Of a DNA stretch of 64,000 nucleotides, positions 8,227-16,395 are shown piece by piece. Source of the DNA: Sulfuritalea sp. (lineage in GTDB: Bacteria > Pseudomonadota > Gammaproteobacteria > Burkholderiales > Rhodocyclaceae); assembly GCA_023700805.1 (NCBI GenBank), contig JAMPYF010000015.1, positions 1 through 64,000 on the forward strand, given 5' to 3'. How positions within the stretch are numbered: the stretch's first letter is position 1; the number at the start of each line of letters is the position of its first letter. Under the pieces are notes generated by a model that was given only the letters and a program-made list of their open reading frames with translations, was not told where the DNA came from and did no database searches. A program made the position numbers and the translations under genes.

Positions 8227-11200
8227 TTACAGCAATACCCGCTCGACGCCGCCGTTGTTGGCGGCGCGGATGTAATCCTGCATCCAGTCCGGACCGAGGA
8301 TGGCCTTGGCCATTTCGACCACGATGTAATCGGCCGTGATATCCGCATCGTTGTCGTAGCGCGACAGGCCCTGCAGGCAGGACGGGCAGGAGGTGAGGAT
8401 CTTCACCGCGTCGCCAGCGCCAACTCTCCTGAGTTCCGCAGCGCCGGCCTCGATTTCCTGCTGCTTGCGGAAGCGGATCTGGGTCGACACGTCGGGCCGC
8501 GACACGGCCAGCGAGCCGGATTCGCCGCAGCAGCGGTCGGAGAGGTCGACGCGGCTCCCCATCAGGGCGTTGGCCACCTTGATCCCCGAATGGTGCTTCA
8601 TCGGCGTGTGGCAGGGCTCGTGGTACATGTACTGCACGCCCTTGACGCCGTCGAGCTTGATGCCCTTTTCGAACAGCCATTCGTGGATGTCCACCAGCCG
8701 GCAGTCGGGGAAGATCTTGCCGAACTCATATTTCAGCAACTGGTCCATGCAGGTGCCGCAGGACACCACCACGGTCTTGATGTCGAGGTAGTTGAGCGTG
8801 TTGGCGACGCGGTGGAACAGCACGCGGTTGGCCGTGGTGATGGCCTGGCCCTTGTCCTCGTCGCCGCTGGCGGTCTGCGGATAGCCGCAGCAGAGGTAGC
8901 CCGGCGGCAGCACCGTGGTCGCGCCGGCATGCCAGAGCATGGCCTGGGTGGCCAGCCCGACCTGGGAGAACAGTCGTTCGGAACCGCAACCGGGGAAATA
9001 GAACACCGCTTCCGATTCATCGCCCGCCCGCCGCGGATCGCGGATCACCGGGATCAGGCTGTCGTCCTCGACGTCGAGCAGCGCGCGCGAGGTGCGGTTC
9101 GGCACGTTCTTCGGCATCGGCTTGTTGAGGAAGTGGATCACCTGCGCCTTGAGCGCCGGGCGGCCCAGCGTGGCCGGCGGGTGTTTGACGCTGTCCTGGA
9201 TCAGGCCGAAGGACTTCGCCAGCCGGTGGCCCAGGCGCTGCGCCTTGTAGCCGAGCTGGATCATGCCGGCGCGCACCAGCTTGATGGTCGCCGGGTCGGT
9301 GGCGGAAAGGAATCCCATCGCCGCCGCGGTGCCCGGGTTGAACTTCTTCTTGCCCTGGCGGCGCAGGAAATTGCGCATCGCCACCGAGACGTCGCCGAAA
9401 TCGATGTCCACCGGGCAGGGCGTCACGCACTTGTGGCAGACCGTGCAATGGTCGGCGACGTCGGAGAACTCGTCGAAATGCTGCAGGCTGATGCCGCGCC
9501 GCGTCTGCTCTTCGTAGAGGAAGGCCTCGATCAAGAGCGAGGTGCCGAGGATCTTGTTGCGCGGGCTGTAGAGCAGGTTGGCGCGCGGCACGTGGGTCGA
9601 GCAGACCGGCTTGCACTTGCCGCAGCGCAGGCAGTTCTTGATTGAATCGGAAATCTTGCCGATGTCCGACTGCTCCATGATCAGCGATTCGACGCCGAGC
9701 AGCGCAAACGACGGCGTGTAGGCGTTGGCCAAATTGGCGCCGGCCATCAGCTTGCCGCGATTGAAGCGGCCCTCCGGGTCGACCCGCTGCTTGTAGTCGC
9801 GGAAGGGACGGATCTCCTCATCGCCGAGGAATTCCAGCTTGGTGATGCCGATGCCATGTTCGCCGGAGATCACCCCACCCAGCGACTTGGCCAGCGCCAT
9901 GATGCGTTCGACGGCCTGGTAGGCGGTCTGCAGCATCGCGTAGTGGTCCGAGTTCACCGGGATGTTGGTATGCACGTTGCCGTCGCCGGCATGCATGTGC
10001 AGGGCGACGAAAACCCGGCCGCGCAGCACCTCCTTGTGGATGGCCTCGATGCCGGCCAGCACCGGGCGGAAGGCATTGCCCTCGAACAGGGCTTCCAGCG
10101 GCGCCTTGAGTTCGGTCTTCCACGACACGCGCAGGCGGTAATCCTGCAGCTCGCGGAAGTGCTGGTCGAGATTGTCGAGCAGCGCCTGCCAGTGGGCGCG
10201 CACCCCGGCGACGAGTTCCAGCGCCTGCTCGCGCTTGTCGCCCAGCAGCAGTTCCGGGTCGAGGTTGGCGTCGCCCGCGTGCAGCGGCAGTTCGCCCTGC
10301 AGGTAGTCCGTCAGCGCATCGGCCAGCGCGATCTTGTTGGCCAGCGAGAGCTCGATGTTGATGCGTTCGATGCCGTCGCAGTAGTCGCCCATACGCGGCA
10401 GCGGTATGACGACGTCTTCGTTGACCTTGAAGGCGTTGGTGTGTTTGGAGATCGCCGCGGTGCGCGCGCGGTCGAGCCAGAACTTCTTGCGCGTCTCGGG
10501 CGAGACGGCGATGAAGCCCTCGGCGCCGCGCGCATTGGCCATGCGCACCACTTCCGAGGCGGCGGCCATCACCACCGTGTCGTCAGCGCCGACTATGTCG
10601 CCGATCAGCACCATCTTGGGCCGGCCATGATTTTTCGCTTTGGTGGCGTAGCCGACGGCGCGCACGTAGCGCTCGTCGAGGTGCTCCAGTCCGGCCAGCT
10701 GCACGCCGGCCGCAAGGCCGGCGCCGCCGGGCTTGAAGTAATCGGTGATCTCGACGATGGAGGGCACGGCGTCCGTCACGCGGCCGAAGAATTCGAGGCA
10801 GACCGTGCGCGTCACCGGCGGCATCCTGTGCAGCACCCAGACCGCCGAGGTGATCAGGCCGTCGGTGCCTTCCTTCTGCACGCCGGGGATGCCGGCGAGG
10901 AACTTGTCGGTGACGTCCTTGCCCAGGCCTTCCTTGCGGAACAGCCGGCCGGGCACGTCGAGCCGCTCCTCGCCGAGCTTGTTCTTGCCGCTCGCGTCCC
11001 AGCGCACGAGGCGGAAGCTGACCAGTTCCTGCTCGTGGATCTTGCCGAAATTGTGGTTCAGGCGCTCGACGTCCAGCCAGTTGCCGTCGGGCGTCACCAT
11101 GCGCCACGAGGCCAGGTTGTCGAGCGCCGTGCCCCACAGCACGGCCTTCTTGCCGCCGGCATTCATCGCGATGTTGCCGCCGATGCAGGAAGCATCGGCC

Positions 11201-11997
11201 GAAGTCGGGTCGCAGGCGAAGACGAGGTCGGCCTTTTCCGCGGCTTCCATGACGCGGCGCGTGACCAGGCCGGCGCCGGTGCGCACCGTCGCGTAGTCCC
11301 GGTCGGTGCCGGGCAGGCGCTGCATTTCCACGGCGCCGAGGTCGATCAGCTTCTCGGTGTTGATCACCACCGACAAGGCATCGAGCGGCACCGCGCCGCC
11401 GGTGTAGCCGGTGCCGCCGCCGCGCGGGATGATGGTCAGGCCCAGTTCGATGCAGGCGCGCACCAGCGGCGCCATTTCCTCTTCGGTGTCGGGCGCCAGC
11501 ACGACAAAGGGATATTCGACGCGCCAGTCGGTGGCATCGGTCACGTGCGAGACGCGCGCCAGGCCGTCGAAACAGACGTTGTCGCGGCGGGTGTGGCGCG
11601 CCAGCACCTTGAGCACCTTCTTGCGCAGGCTGCGGGTTTCCTCGAACCAGCGCTCGAAGGCAGCCACGGCGGCCTGAGCGGCGGTCAGCAGCAGAGCCAC
11701 GCGCTCATTCCCCTCGCGGCGCTTGTCGATCTCGCGCAGGCGATGGCGCAGGGCCTCGACCAGCGCTTCGCGCCGCTCGCGGTTGGCCAGCAGGTCGTCT
11801 TCCAGATAGGGGTTGCGCCGCACCACCCAGATGTCGCCCAGCACCTCGTAGAGCATGCGCGCCGAGCGCCCGGTGACGCGCTCCGCGCGCAGTTCGTTGA
11901 GCGTCGCCCAGGCCTCGGCACCGAGCAGGCGAATGACGATCTCGCGGTCGGAGAAGGAGGTGTAGTTGTATGGGATTTCGCGCAGGCGGGCGGTCAT
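8227..11997 (-). CDS. Fused FAD-linked oxidase / Fe-S / CCG-domain dehydrogenase (DUF3683 type)
   Basis: 1256 residues in one chain: an N-terminal DUF3683-like segment ([17 protein letters not shown]), a VAO/GlcD-type FAD domain ([17 protein letters not shown] near residue 195), an FAD-oxidase C-terminal domain ([24 protein letters not shown]), two 4Fe-4S motifs ([11 protein letters not shown] and [12 protein letters not shown]), then GlcF/HdrB-like CCG regions ([27 protein letters not shown]). Separately these parts make glycolate or D-lactate dehydrogenase; here they are one polypeptide, probably oxidising a D-2-hydroxyacid and passing electrons to quinone. The substrate cannot be read from the sequence. 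Two repeat copies lie inside it. No partner gene is adjacent. Confidence 0.85.
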   Translation of the reverse strand: MTARLREIPYNYTSFSDREIVIRLLGAEAWATLNELRAERVTGRSARMLYEVLGDIWVVRRNPYLEDDLLANRERREALVEALRHRLREIDKRREGNERVALLLTAAQAAVAAFERWFEETRSLRKKVLKVLARHTRRDNVCFDGLARVSHVTDATDWRVEYPFVVLAPDTEEEMAPLVRACIELGLTIIPRGGGTGYTGGAVPLDALSVVINTEKLIDLGAVEMQRLPGTDRDYATVRTGAGLVTRRVMEAAEKADLVFACDPTSADASCIGGNIAMNAGGKKAVLWGTALDNLASWRMVTPDGNWLDVERLNHNFGKIHEQELVSFRLVRWDASGKNKLGEERLDVPGRLFRKEGLGKDVTDKFLAGIPGVQKEGTDGLITSAVWVLHRMPPVTRTVCLEFFGRVTDAVPSIVEITDYFKPGGAGLAAGVQLAGLEHLDERYVRAVGYATKAKNHGRPKMVLIGDIVGADDTVVMAAASEVVRMANARGAEGFIAVSPETRKKFWLDRARTAAISKHTNAFKVNEDVVIPLPRMGDYCDGIERINIELSLANKIALADALTDYLQGELPLHAGDANLDPELLLGDKREQALELVAGVRAHWQALLDNLDQHFRELQDYRLRVSWKTELKAPLEALFEGNAFRPVLAGIEAIHKEVLRGRVFVALHMHAGDGNVHTNIPVNSDHYAMLQTAYQAVERIMALAKSLGGVISGEHGIGITKLEFLGDEEIRPFRDYKQRVDPEGRFNRGKLMAGANLANAYTPSFALLGVESLIMEQSDIGKISDSIKNCLRCGKCKPVCSTHVPRANLLYSPRNKILGTSLLIEAFLYEEQTRRGISLQHFDEFSDVADHCTVCHKCVTPCPVDIDFGDVSVAMRNFLRRQGKKKFNPGTAAAMGFLSATDPATIKLVRAGMIQLGYKAQRLGHRLAKSFGLIQDSVKHPPATLGRPALKAQVIHFLNKPMPKNVPNRTSRALLDVEDDSLIPVIRDPRRAGDESEAVFYFPGCGSERLFSQVGLATQAMLWHAGATTVLPPGYLCCGYPQTASGDEDKGQAITTANRVLFHRVANTLNYLDIKTVVVSCGTCMDQLLKYEFGKIFPDCRLVDIHEWLFEKGIKLDGVKGVQYMYHEPCHTPMKHHSGIKVANALMGSRVDLSDRCCGESGSLAVSRPDVSTQIRFRKQQEIEAGAAELRRVGAGDAVKILTSCPSCLQGLSRYDNDADITADYIVVEMAKAILGPDWMQDYIRAANNGGVERVLL
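8405..8428 (-). repeat. Dispersed VGAGDT repeat, copy 2
   Basis: Minus strand reads AGAGTTGGCGCTGGCGACGC then GGTGA. In sense orientation inside the FAD/Fe-S oxidase it is read RVGAGDAV, just before a CPSC cysteine pair in the C-terminal CCG region. Confidence 0.85.
10572..10596 (-). repeat. Diverged copy of the dispersed repeat
   Basis: Minus strand reads ATAGTCGGCGCTGACGACAC then GGTG, two to three mismatches from the consensus. Sense orientation in the FAD domain, read as IVGADDTV. It could be an old copy or an ordinary coding similarity. Confidence 0.45.
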
Positions 11998-12162
11998 GCT
12001 CAGTTCGCTGGAGCCAAAGGGGCTCTATTGTAGGCGATGGGGCCTGCCTGCAGCGCTGGCCGTTGCCGTGAAAGCCCTTGGATCGACCGGGGTTTGCGGT
12101 CATGTGCCGTCTCGCCGGCGCTGACTTGGCGGCGACCGCGGGCCTGGCAATTGTCTCGCTGC

Positions 12163-12612
12163 TTACTCCGCGATCAATTCGACGGTGCGCTGATCGCGCA
12201 CACCACCGAAATACCTGTCGAGCACCGCAGAAAAGCCCGATGCGGCGGGGCTGATGCGGGCAAACAGCGTCATGGATGACTGGAGTTTCATATCGTCCGG
12301 CCTGCCGAATATCTGCCTTGCGCTGCGTCCCTCGAGCGCAAGCAGTGTCTCCGTGCATGCGACGAGCCGCATGCCCAGCACGGGGTGCGCGAGGTAGGCA
12401 CGCGCTTCGTCGAGGGACTTGATGGAATATCGCCGCGTCGTTTCACTGAATCCCAGTCCATCGATCTGCGGAAAGACGAACCACATCCAGTGCGAGCGCT
12501 TGCAGCCCGCCTTGAGTTCCGCCAGCGCAATGGAATAAACGTCAGCCTGGGCGCGAAGGAATCGATTCAGGTCAAAGGGATCGTCGGCGCTGTTGATGGC
12601 AAAGTCGGTCAT
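12163..12612 (-). CDS. DUF1810 family protein
   Basis: 149 residues from the ATG at 12612; the longer upstream frame runs back through the repeat-bearing intergenic region and is not credible. The sequence DPFDLNRFLRAQADVYSIALAELKAGCKRSHWMWFVFPQIDGLG is the DUF1810 hallmark, and the second half (LGMRLVACTETLL, DDMKLQSSMTLFA) also matches. The family (YbiA-neighbour in some genomes) is cytoplasmic and of unknown enzymatic role. The gene stands alone downstream of the MoaD-like gene, separated by 146 bp that contain the paired repeat hairpin. The 165 bp between its end and the start of the FAD oxidase hold nothing I can identify. Confidence 0.85.
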   Translation of the reverse strand: MTDFAINSADDPFDLNRFLRAQADVYSIALAELKAGCKRSHWMWFVFPQIDGLGFSETTRRYSIKSLDEARAYLAHPVLGMRLVACTETLLALEGRSARQIFGRPDDMKLQSSMTLFARISPAASGFSAVLDRYFGGVRDQRTVELIAE

Positions 12613-12665
12613 GGCAGCGATTGAGTGGGACCGGAATTGTTTTCGAGGTATGGGATTTTCGCAAA

Positions 12666-12699
12666 AGTTGGCGCTGGCGACACGGCGCCAGCGCCAGCT
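12666..12699. repeat. Paired, palindromic copy of the dispersed repeat (hairpin)
   Basis: Arms AGTTGGCGCTGGCG (12666-12679) and CGCCAGCGCCAGCT (12686-12699) are inverted copies with one mismatch around a 6-base loop (ACACGG). On the minus strand the hairpin follows the MoaD-like gene and is followed by TTTTGCG, so it could also end transcription of that operon. It is the only copy in the window with both arms. Confidence 0.85.
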
Positions 12700-12758
12700 C
12701 TTGCGTCCGCGCTCGCGCCCGATTTTTCCAGCCGGCAATCCGGCCTGCGCCGCCGCCT

Positions 12759-13016
12759 TCAGCCGCCGCTGAGCGCCTGGACGATGATCAGTTCTTCGCC
12801 GGCGCCGACCGGCTCCGCGAGCTCGCGCACCTGCTCGCCATTGACGAAGAAGCGGATGTGGCGGCGGATGCGGTTCTGCTCGTCGATCATGCGGAAGCGG
12901 ATTCCCGGATATTGCCGGTCCAGGTCGGTCACCACGGCGGCGAGCGTGGCGCCGCTGGCCTCGGCGTGTGCGCTCTCGGTGTAGGAGCGCAGCGCGCTGG
13001 GGATCAGGACTTTCAC
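12759..13016 (-). CDS. MoaD/ThiS-like ubiquitin-fold sulfur carrier
   Basis: 85 residues beginning with GTG (KVLIPSALRSYTESA) and ending in the di-glycine tail QALSGG, the feature that lets such carriers be adenylated and loaded with sulfur. The middle holds the beta-grasp pattern (ATLAAVVTDLDRQYPGIRFRMIDE, IRFFVNGEQVRELAEPVGAGEELIIVQ). True MoaD would sit with moaE and other molybdopterin genes, none of which are here. Instead it follows a BNR-repeat protein by 11 bp, a pairing seen in other proteobacteria and actinobacteria, which suggests a separate sulfur-carrier or protein-modifier role. The start has no strong ribosome site, so translation coupling to the upstream gene is likely. Confidence 0.75.
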   Translation of the reverse strand: MKVLIPSALRSYTESAHAEASGATLAAVVTDLDRQYPGIRFRMIDEQNRIRRHIRFFVNGEQVRELAEPVGAGEELIIVQALSGG

Positions 13017-13027
13017 GACGGGCGCCG

Positions 13028-14182
13028 CTAGGCTGGCTCGGCCGCTTCCACGGCGTAGATCTCCGGCAGGTGCCGGGCGATGCAGCGCCACTCCTTGCCC
13101 TCGTCGCGGCTCGCCCAGAGCTCGCCGCTGGTGGTGCCGAAGTACAGGCCCAGCGGGTCGTATCGGTCGGCCGTCATGGCCTGGCGCTTGACGGTCCACC
13201 AGGCCTCGCCGGCGGGCAGGCCGGCGTCGAGGCGCTGCCAGGTCGCGCCGGCGTCGCGCGTGGCATAGACCGCCGGCTTGCCGTCGGGGCTGGTGCGCGG
13301 CCAGACCTCGGTGGCATCCATCGGGAAGACCCACGCCGTATCGGCATCGCGCGGATGCAGCACGAGGGGAAAGCCGACGTCGCCGACCTGTTGCGGCATG
13401 TTCTTGCCGATGCGCAGCCATTGCCGCGACGGCCGGTCGAGGCGGTAGATGCCGCAGTGGTTCTGCTGGTACAGGCGGTCCGGATTGCTCGGGCACAGGC
13501 GCACGCAGTGCGGGTCGTGAAACGCGATGTCCTTGCGGTCGAAGCCTTCGACCACCTCAAGCCCATCGACGATGGGGGCGAAGCTCTCGCCGCCGTCGGT
13601 CGACTCGTGCACGCCGCCGCCCGACATCGCGAAATACAAGTGCGCGGCATCGCGCGGATCGACGATGATCGAATGCAGTTTCGGACCGTCGGGCGTGCCG
13701 TCCTGCACCGTGCCCATCCATTTGCGGTATTGCGGGTCCTCGTTGATGCTGGAGAAGGGCGCCCAGGTCACGCCGCCGTCGGCCGAGCGGAACAGGCCCT
13801 GGGGCGAGGTGCCCGCATACCAGACCTCCGCCTCGTCGGCATGGCCCGGCGTCAGCCAGAAGCTGTGATCGACCGCGCGCCCGCCAGCGGCGACCGTGGC
13901 GAAGGCCGGCGGCTGAGCGGCTTCCTGCCAACTGCGGCCCAAATCGGTGGAGCGGAAAATCGTCGGCCCGAGGTGGCCGGTCTTCGCCGCGGCGAGCAGC
14001 GTCCGGCCATCGCGCGGATCGAGCACCACGTGGCTGACGATGTGGCCCAGAAAGTGCGGGCCGTCCGCGCGCCAGGTCGCGCGCGCCGGATCGCCGTGGT
14101 AAAGCCAGGCTCCTTTGCGCGTTGCGACCAGCAGCAGGGTGTGGTCCGGCTTGGGAGTGGCTGTGTTTTTACCGACTGCCAT
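13028..14182 (-). CDS. BNR/sialidase-like beta-propeller protein
   Basis: 384 residues from the ATG after AAAGGAGCAGATC. Several Asp-box (BNR) repeats are visible: FRSTDLGRSWQEA, FRSADGGVTWAPF, HESTDGGESFAPI, YATRDAGATWQRL and WASRDEGKEWRC, spaced about 50-80 residues apart, as in sialidase and sortilin-type propellers. There is no signal peptide, so it is probably cytoplasmic, and the catalytic Arg triad and Tyr/Glu pair of a true sialidase cannot be assigned. It is annotated in many genomes as exo-alpha-sialidase only by fold. It forms an operon with the MoaD-like gene 11 bp downstream. Confidence 0.75.
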   Translation of the reverse strand: MAVGKNTATPKPDHTLLLVATRKGAWLYHGDPARATWRADGPHFLGHIVSHVVLDPRDGRTLLAAAKTGHLGPTIFRSTDLGRSWQEAAQPPAFATVAAGGRAVDHSFWLTPGHADEAEVWYAGTSPQGLFRSADGGVTWAPFSSINEDPQYRKWMGTVQDGTPDGPKLHSIIVDPRDAAHLYFAMSGGGVHESTDGGESFAPIVDGLEVVEGFDRKDIAFHDPHCVRLCPSNPDRLYQQNHCGIYRLDRPSRQWLRIGKNMPQQVGDVGFPLVLHPRDADTAWVFPMDATEVWPRTSPDGKPAVYATRDAGATWQRLDAGLPAGEAWWTVKRQAMTADRYDPLGLYFGTTSGELWASRDEGKEWRCIARHLPEIYAVEAAEPA

Positions 14183-14324
14183 GATCTGCTCCTTTCCTGA
14201 TGTCATCTGCGGGGTGTTGCGTTTGCTGCGGGAAACCCTTGCAGCAGTAGGCCTACCGCCGCCGGAGCTTCCTGCTTCGATAGTGGAAATCCCGGCAAGT
14301 TGCACCGGGAAAAAATCCCGCCCC

Positions 14325-14353
14325 TTGCAATCGCCGCACATCGCCGCCATATT
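14325..14353 (+). promoter_or_regulatory. Possible sigma-70 promoter for the lemA operon
   Basis: TTGCAA (14325-14330), a 17-base spacer, and CATATT (14348-14353), each 4 of 6 matches, 30 bases before lemA. The 201-bp divergent gap otherwise shows only a short ACCGGGAAAAAATCCCG inverted repeat. Confidence 0.3.
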
Positions 14354-14383
14354 CCGTTTGTTTTCCATATGTTGGAGATTTCC

Positions 14384-15022
14384 ATGCGCATGCGTCTGTT
14401 TGCCGTGCTGGCCCTTGCGGCCAGCCTCCTGTCCGGTTGCGGCTACAACCAGATCCAGATCAACGACGAGGCGGTGGCTGCCGCGTGGTCGGAAGTGCTG
14501 AACCAGTACAAGCGCCGCGCCGACCTGATTCCCAACCTGGTCTCGGTGGTGCAGGGCTATGCCAGCCACGAGAAGGAGGTGCTGACGCGGGTCACCGAAG
14601 CGCGCGCCAATGTCGCCGGGCTCAAGGCCACGCCGGAACTGATCAACGATCCGGAGGCCTTCGCCAAGTTCCAGAAGGCCCAGAGCGAACTCGGCGGCGC
14701 GCTGTCGCGCCTGCTGGTGGTGGCCGAAAACTACCCGCAGCTCAAGGCCGACGCCAATTTCCGCGACCTGCAGGCGCAGGTGGAAGGCACCGAGAACCGC
14801 ATTACCGTGGCGCGCAACCGCTACATCAAGTCGGTGCAGGAATACAACGTCTCGGTGCGCACCTTCCCCAACAACCTGACCGCGATGGTCATGGGCTGGA
14901 AGACCAAGGCCAATTTCACGGTCGACGACGAGAAGGCCATCTCGGCACCGCCGGCGATCAAGTTCGACGCGCCGGCCCCGGCAGCGGCACCGGCTTCACC
15001 GACCTCGGCCGGCTATCAGTAA
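14384..15022 (+). CDS. lemA: LemA family lipoprotein
   Basis: 212 residues starting at the ATG 8 bases after GGAG. The N-terminus (RLFAVLALAASLLSGCGYNQIQ) is a lipoprotein signal with the lipobox LSGC, followed by the LemA signature AWSEVLNQYKRRADLIPNLVSVVQGYASHEKEVL and the second conserved block AQVEGTENRITVARNRYIKSVQEYNVSVRTFPNNL. LemA proteins are helical, envelope-anchored and of unknown biochemical role. The two downstream genes encode TPM-domain proteins; LemA plus TPM pairs are a recurring set in proteobacteria. The C-terminal 25 residues are Ala/Pro-rich and probably disordered. Confidence 0.92.
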   Translation: MRMRLFAVLALAASLLSGCGYNQIQINDEAVAAAWSEVLNQYKRRADLIPNLVSVVQGYASHEKEVLTRVTEARANVAGLKATPELINDPEAFAKFQKAQSELGGALSRLLVVAENYPQLKADANFRDLQAQVEGTENRITVARNRYIKSVQEYNVSVRTFPNNLTAMVMGWKTKANFTVDDEKAISAPPAIKFDAPAPAAAPASPTSAGYQ

Positions 15023-15865
15023 GTGCGCCGCCTCTGGCCCTCCCTGCTGGCGTTGTTCTGGCTGGCGCTGCTGCCGGCCGGCGGCAGCGCGGCGGAGCTG
15101 GTGCCCCTGCCGGCCTTGACGGGGCGGATCACCGACCTCACCGCAACGCTGGATGCCACGCAGCGCGGCCGCCTCGAAGCGCAGCTCGCCGCCATTGAAA
15201 GAAGCCGCGGCGCGCAGGTCGCCGTGCTGCTGCTGCCGAGCACCCAGCCCGAGGCCATCGAAGCATTCGGCATACGCCTGGCCGAAGCCTGGAAGATAGG
15301 CCACAAGGGTGCCGACAACGGCGTCATCGTCATCGTCGCCAAGGACGACCGGACGATGCGCATCGAGGTCGGCTATGGGCTGGAAGGATCGATTCCCGAT
15401 GCGATCGCCAAACGCATCGTCGCCGAGCGCATGGCGCCGGCCTTCAAGCAGGGCGATTTCTTCGGCGGCCTGCTGGCGGCCGTCGAGGCGCTGGACCGGG
15501 CCATCGGCGGCGATGCGCCCGCAGCGCTGCCCGCGCGCCCGGCAGGCGGCGCGGGCCAGCGCAGCGCGGACGCCGACCTGTTTCCCTGGCTGATGGCGGC
15601 GGTGGTGGCCGGCGGCGTGCTGCGCAGCCTGTTCGGCCTGTTCGGTGCGCTGATCGCCGGCCTGGTCGCCGGCGGTCTGGGCTTCATGATCTTCGGTTCC
15701 TGGCTGGCAGCGGGCCTGGCCGGCGTGGCGGTCTTCGTCCTGTCCTTCTTCAACCTGCTCTCGCGCGGCGGCGGTTTCGGTGGCGGCGGCTTTTCCGGGG
15801 GCGGCGGCGGTTTCTCGGGGGGCGGCGGCGGCTTCGGCGGCGGCGGCGCCTCGGGGAGGTGGTGA
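15023..15865 (+). CDS. Exported TPM-domain membrane protein (YgcG-like)
   Basis: 280 residues; the GTG start directly follows the lemA stop. A signal peptide (residues 1-24) leads into a periplasmic TPM domain (LTGRITDLTATLDATQRGRLEAQL, then NGVIVIVAKDDRTMRIEVGYGLEGSIPDAIAKRIV), a linker, two or three membrane segments (190-245) and a Gly/Phe-rich tail made of repeated GGGFSGG units. TPM domains are reported to be phosphatases or assembly factors in other organisms; here only a membrane-tethered envelope role together with LemA is supported. The Gly-rich tail is a usual end for this family and not a sign of damage. Confidence 0.88.
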   Translation: MRRLWPSLLALFWLALLPAGGSAAELVPLPALTGRITDLTATLDATQRGRLEAQLAAIERSRGAQVAVLLLPSTQPEAIEAFGIRLAEAWKIGHKGADNGVIVIVAKDDRTMRIEVGYGLEGSIPDAIAKRIVAERMAPAFKQGDFFGGLLAAVEALDRAIGGDAPAALPARPAGGAGQRSADADLFPWLMAAVVAGGVLRSLFGLFGALIAGLVAGGLGFMIFGSWLAAGLAGVAVFVLSFFNLLSRGGGFGGGGFSGGGGGFSGGGGGFGGGGASGRW

Positions 15866-15866
15866 G

Positions 15867-16364
15867 ATGAAACTGGTGCGTTGCCTCCAGCATCTGCTGC
15901 TGCCCGACTGGTGGCTGCGGCGCGTGTTTTCCGCGGCCGACCAGGCGGCTATCGGCGCGGCCATCGCTGCCGGCGAACAAACGCATCGCGGCGAACTGCG
16001 CTTCGTCGCCGAGGGCTCGCTGCCGCTGTCCGCGCTGTGGCGCGACCTTTCGGCGCGCGAGCGGGCGGTCGAGCTGTTCGCCGCCCTGCGCGTCTGGGAC
16101 ACCGCGGAAAACAGCGGCATCCTGATCTACGTGCAACTGGTCGAGCAGCGCGTCGAAATCCTCGCCGACCGCGGCATCGCGGCGCGGGTGGCGCAGGCCG
16201 AATGGGACGCGATCTGCCGCGAGATGGAGATCCGCTTCGGCAGCGGGCAGTGGCGCGAGGGCGCGCTGCAGGCGGTGGCGCGCGCCGGCGAACTGCTGGC
16301 CGCACAGTTTCCGGCCGGGACCAGCAATCCGAACGAACTCCCCGACCAGCCGCTGCTGCTCTAG
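15867..16364 (+). CDS. Second TPM-domain protein
   Basis: 165 residues, ATG one base after the preceding stop. No signal peptide or membrane segment. Residues 15-150 form a TPM-like domain: FSAADQAAIGAAIAAGEQTHRGELRFV, ALRVWDTAENSGILIYVQLVEQRVEILADRGI, and WDAICREMEIRFGSGQWREGALQAV. It is the third gene of the LemA-TPM-TPM operon, a set that is widely conserved in betaproteobacteria. It is probably cytoplasmic or loosely membrane-bound and may act on the same unknown process from the inner face. Confidence 0.85.
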   Translation: MKLVRCLQHLLLPDWWLRRVFSAADQAAIGAAIAAGEQTHRGELRFVAEGSLPLSALWRDLSARERAVELFAALRVWDTAENSGILIYVQLVEQRVEILADRGIAARVAQAEWDAICREMEIRFGSGQWREGALQAVARAGELLAAQFPAGTSNPNELPDQPLLL

Positions 16365-16395
16365 GCGCGGCCGCGCCCTCGGCTAGACTTCGCGG

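Noticed and set aside
9856..12033. Long open frames on the strand opposite the FAD/Fe-S oxidase, slt, metH and the TRAP genes
   Set aside because: They are antisense shadows produced by high-G+C codon use; they have no ribosome sites, low-complexity composition and no recognisable domains, while the opposite strand encodes conserved proteins.
12621..13031. Plus-strand ORF starting in the paired repeat and crossing the MoaD-like gene
   Set aside because: It depends on the repeat sequence for its start and is antisense to a conserved gene.
14183..14383. A possible small RNA or riboswitch in the 201-bp gap before lemA
   Set aside because: Only short inverted repeats are visible and no known aptamer pattern fits.
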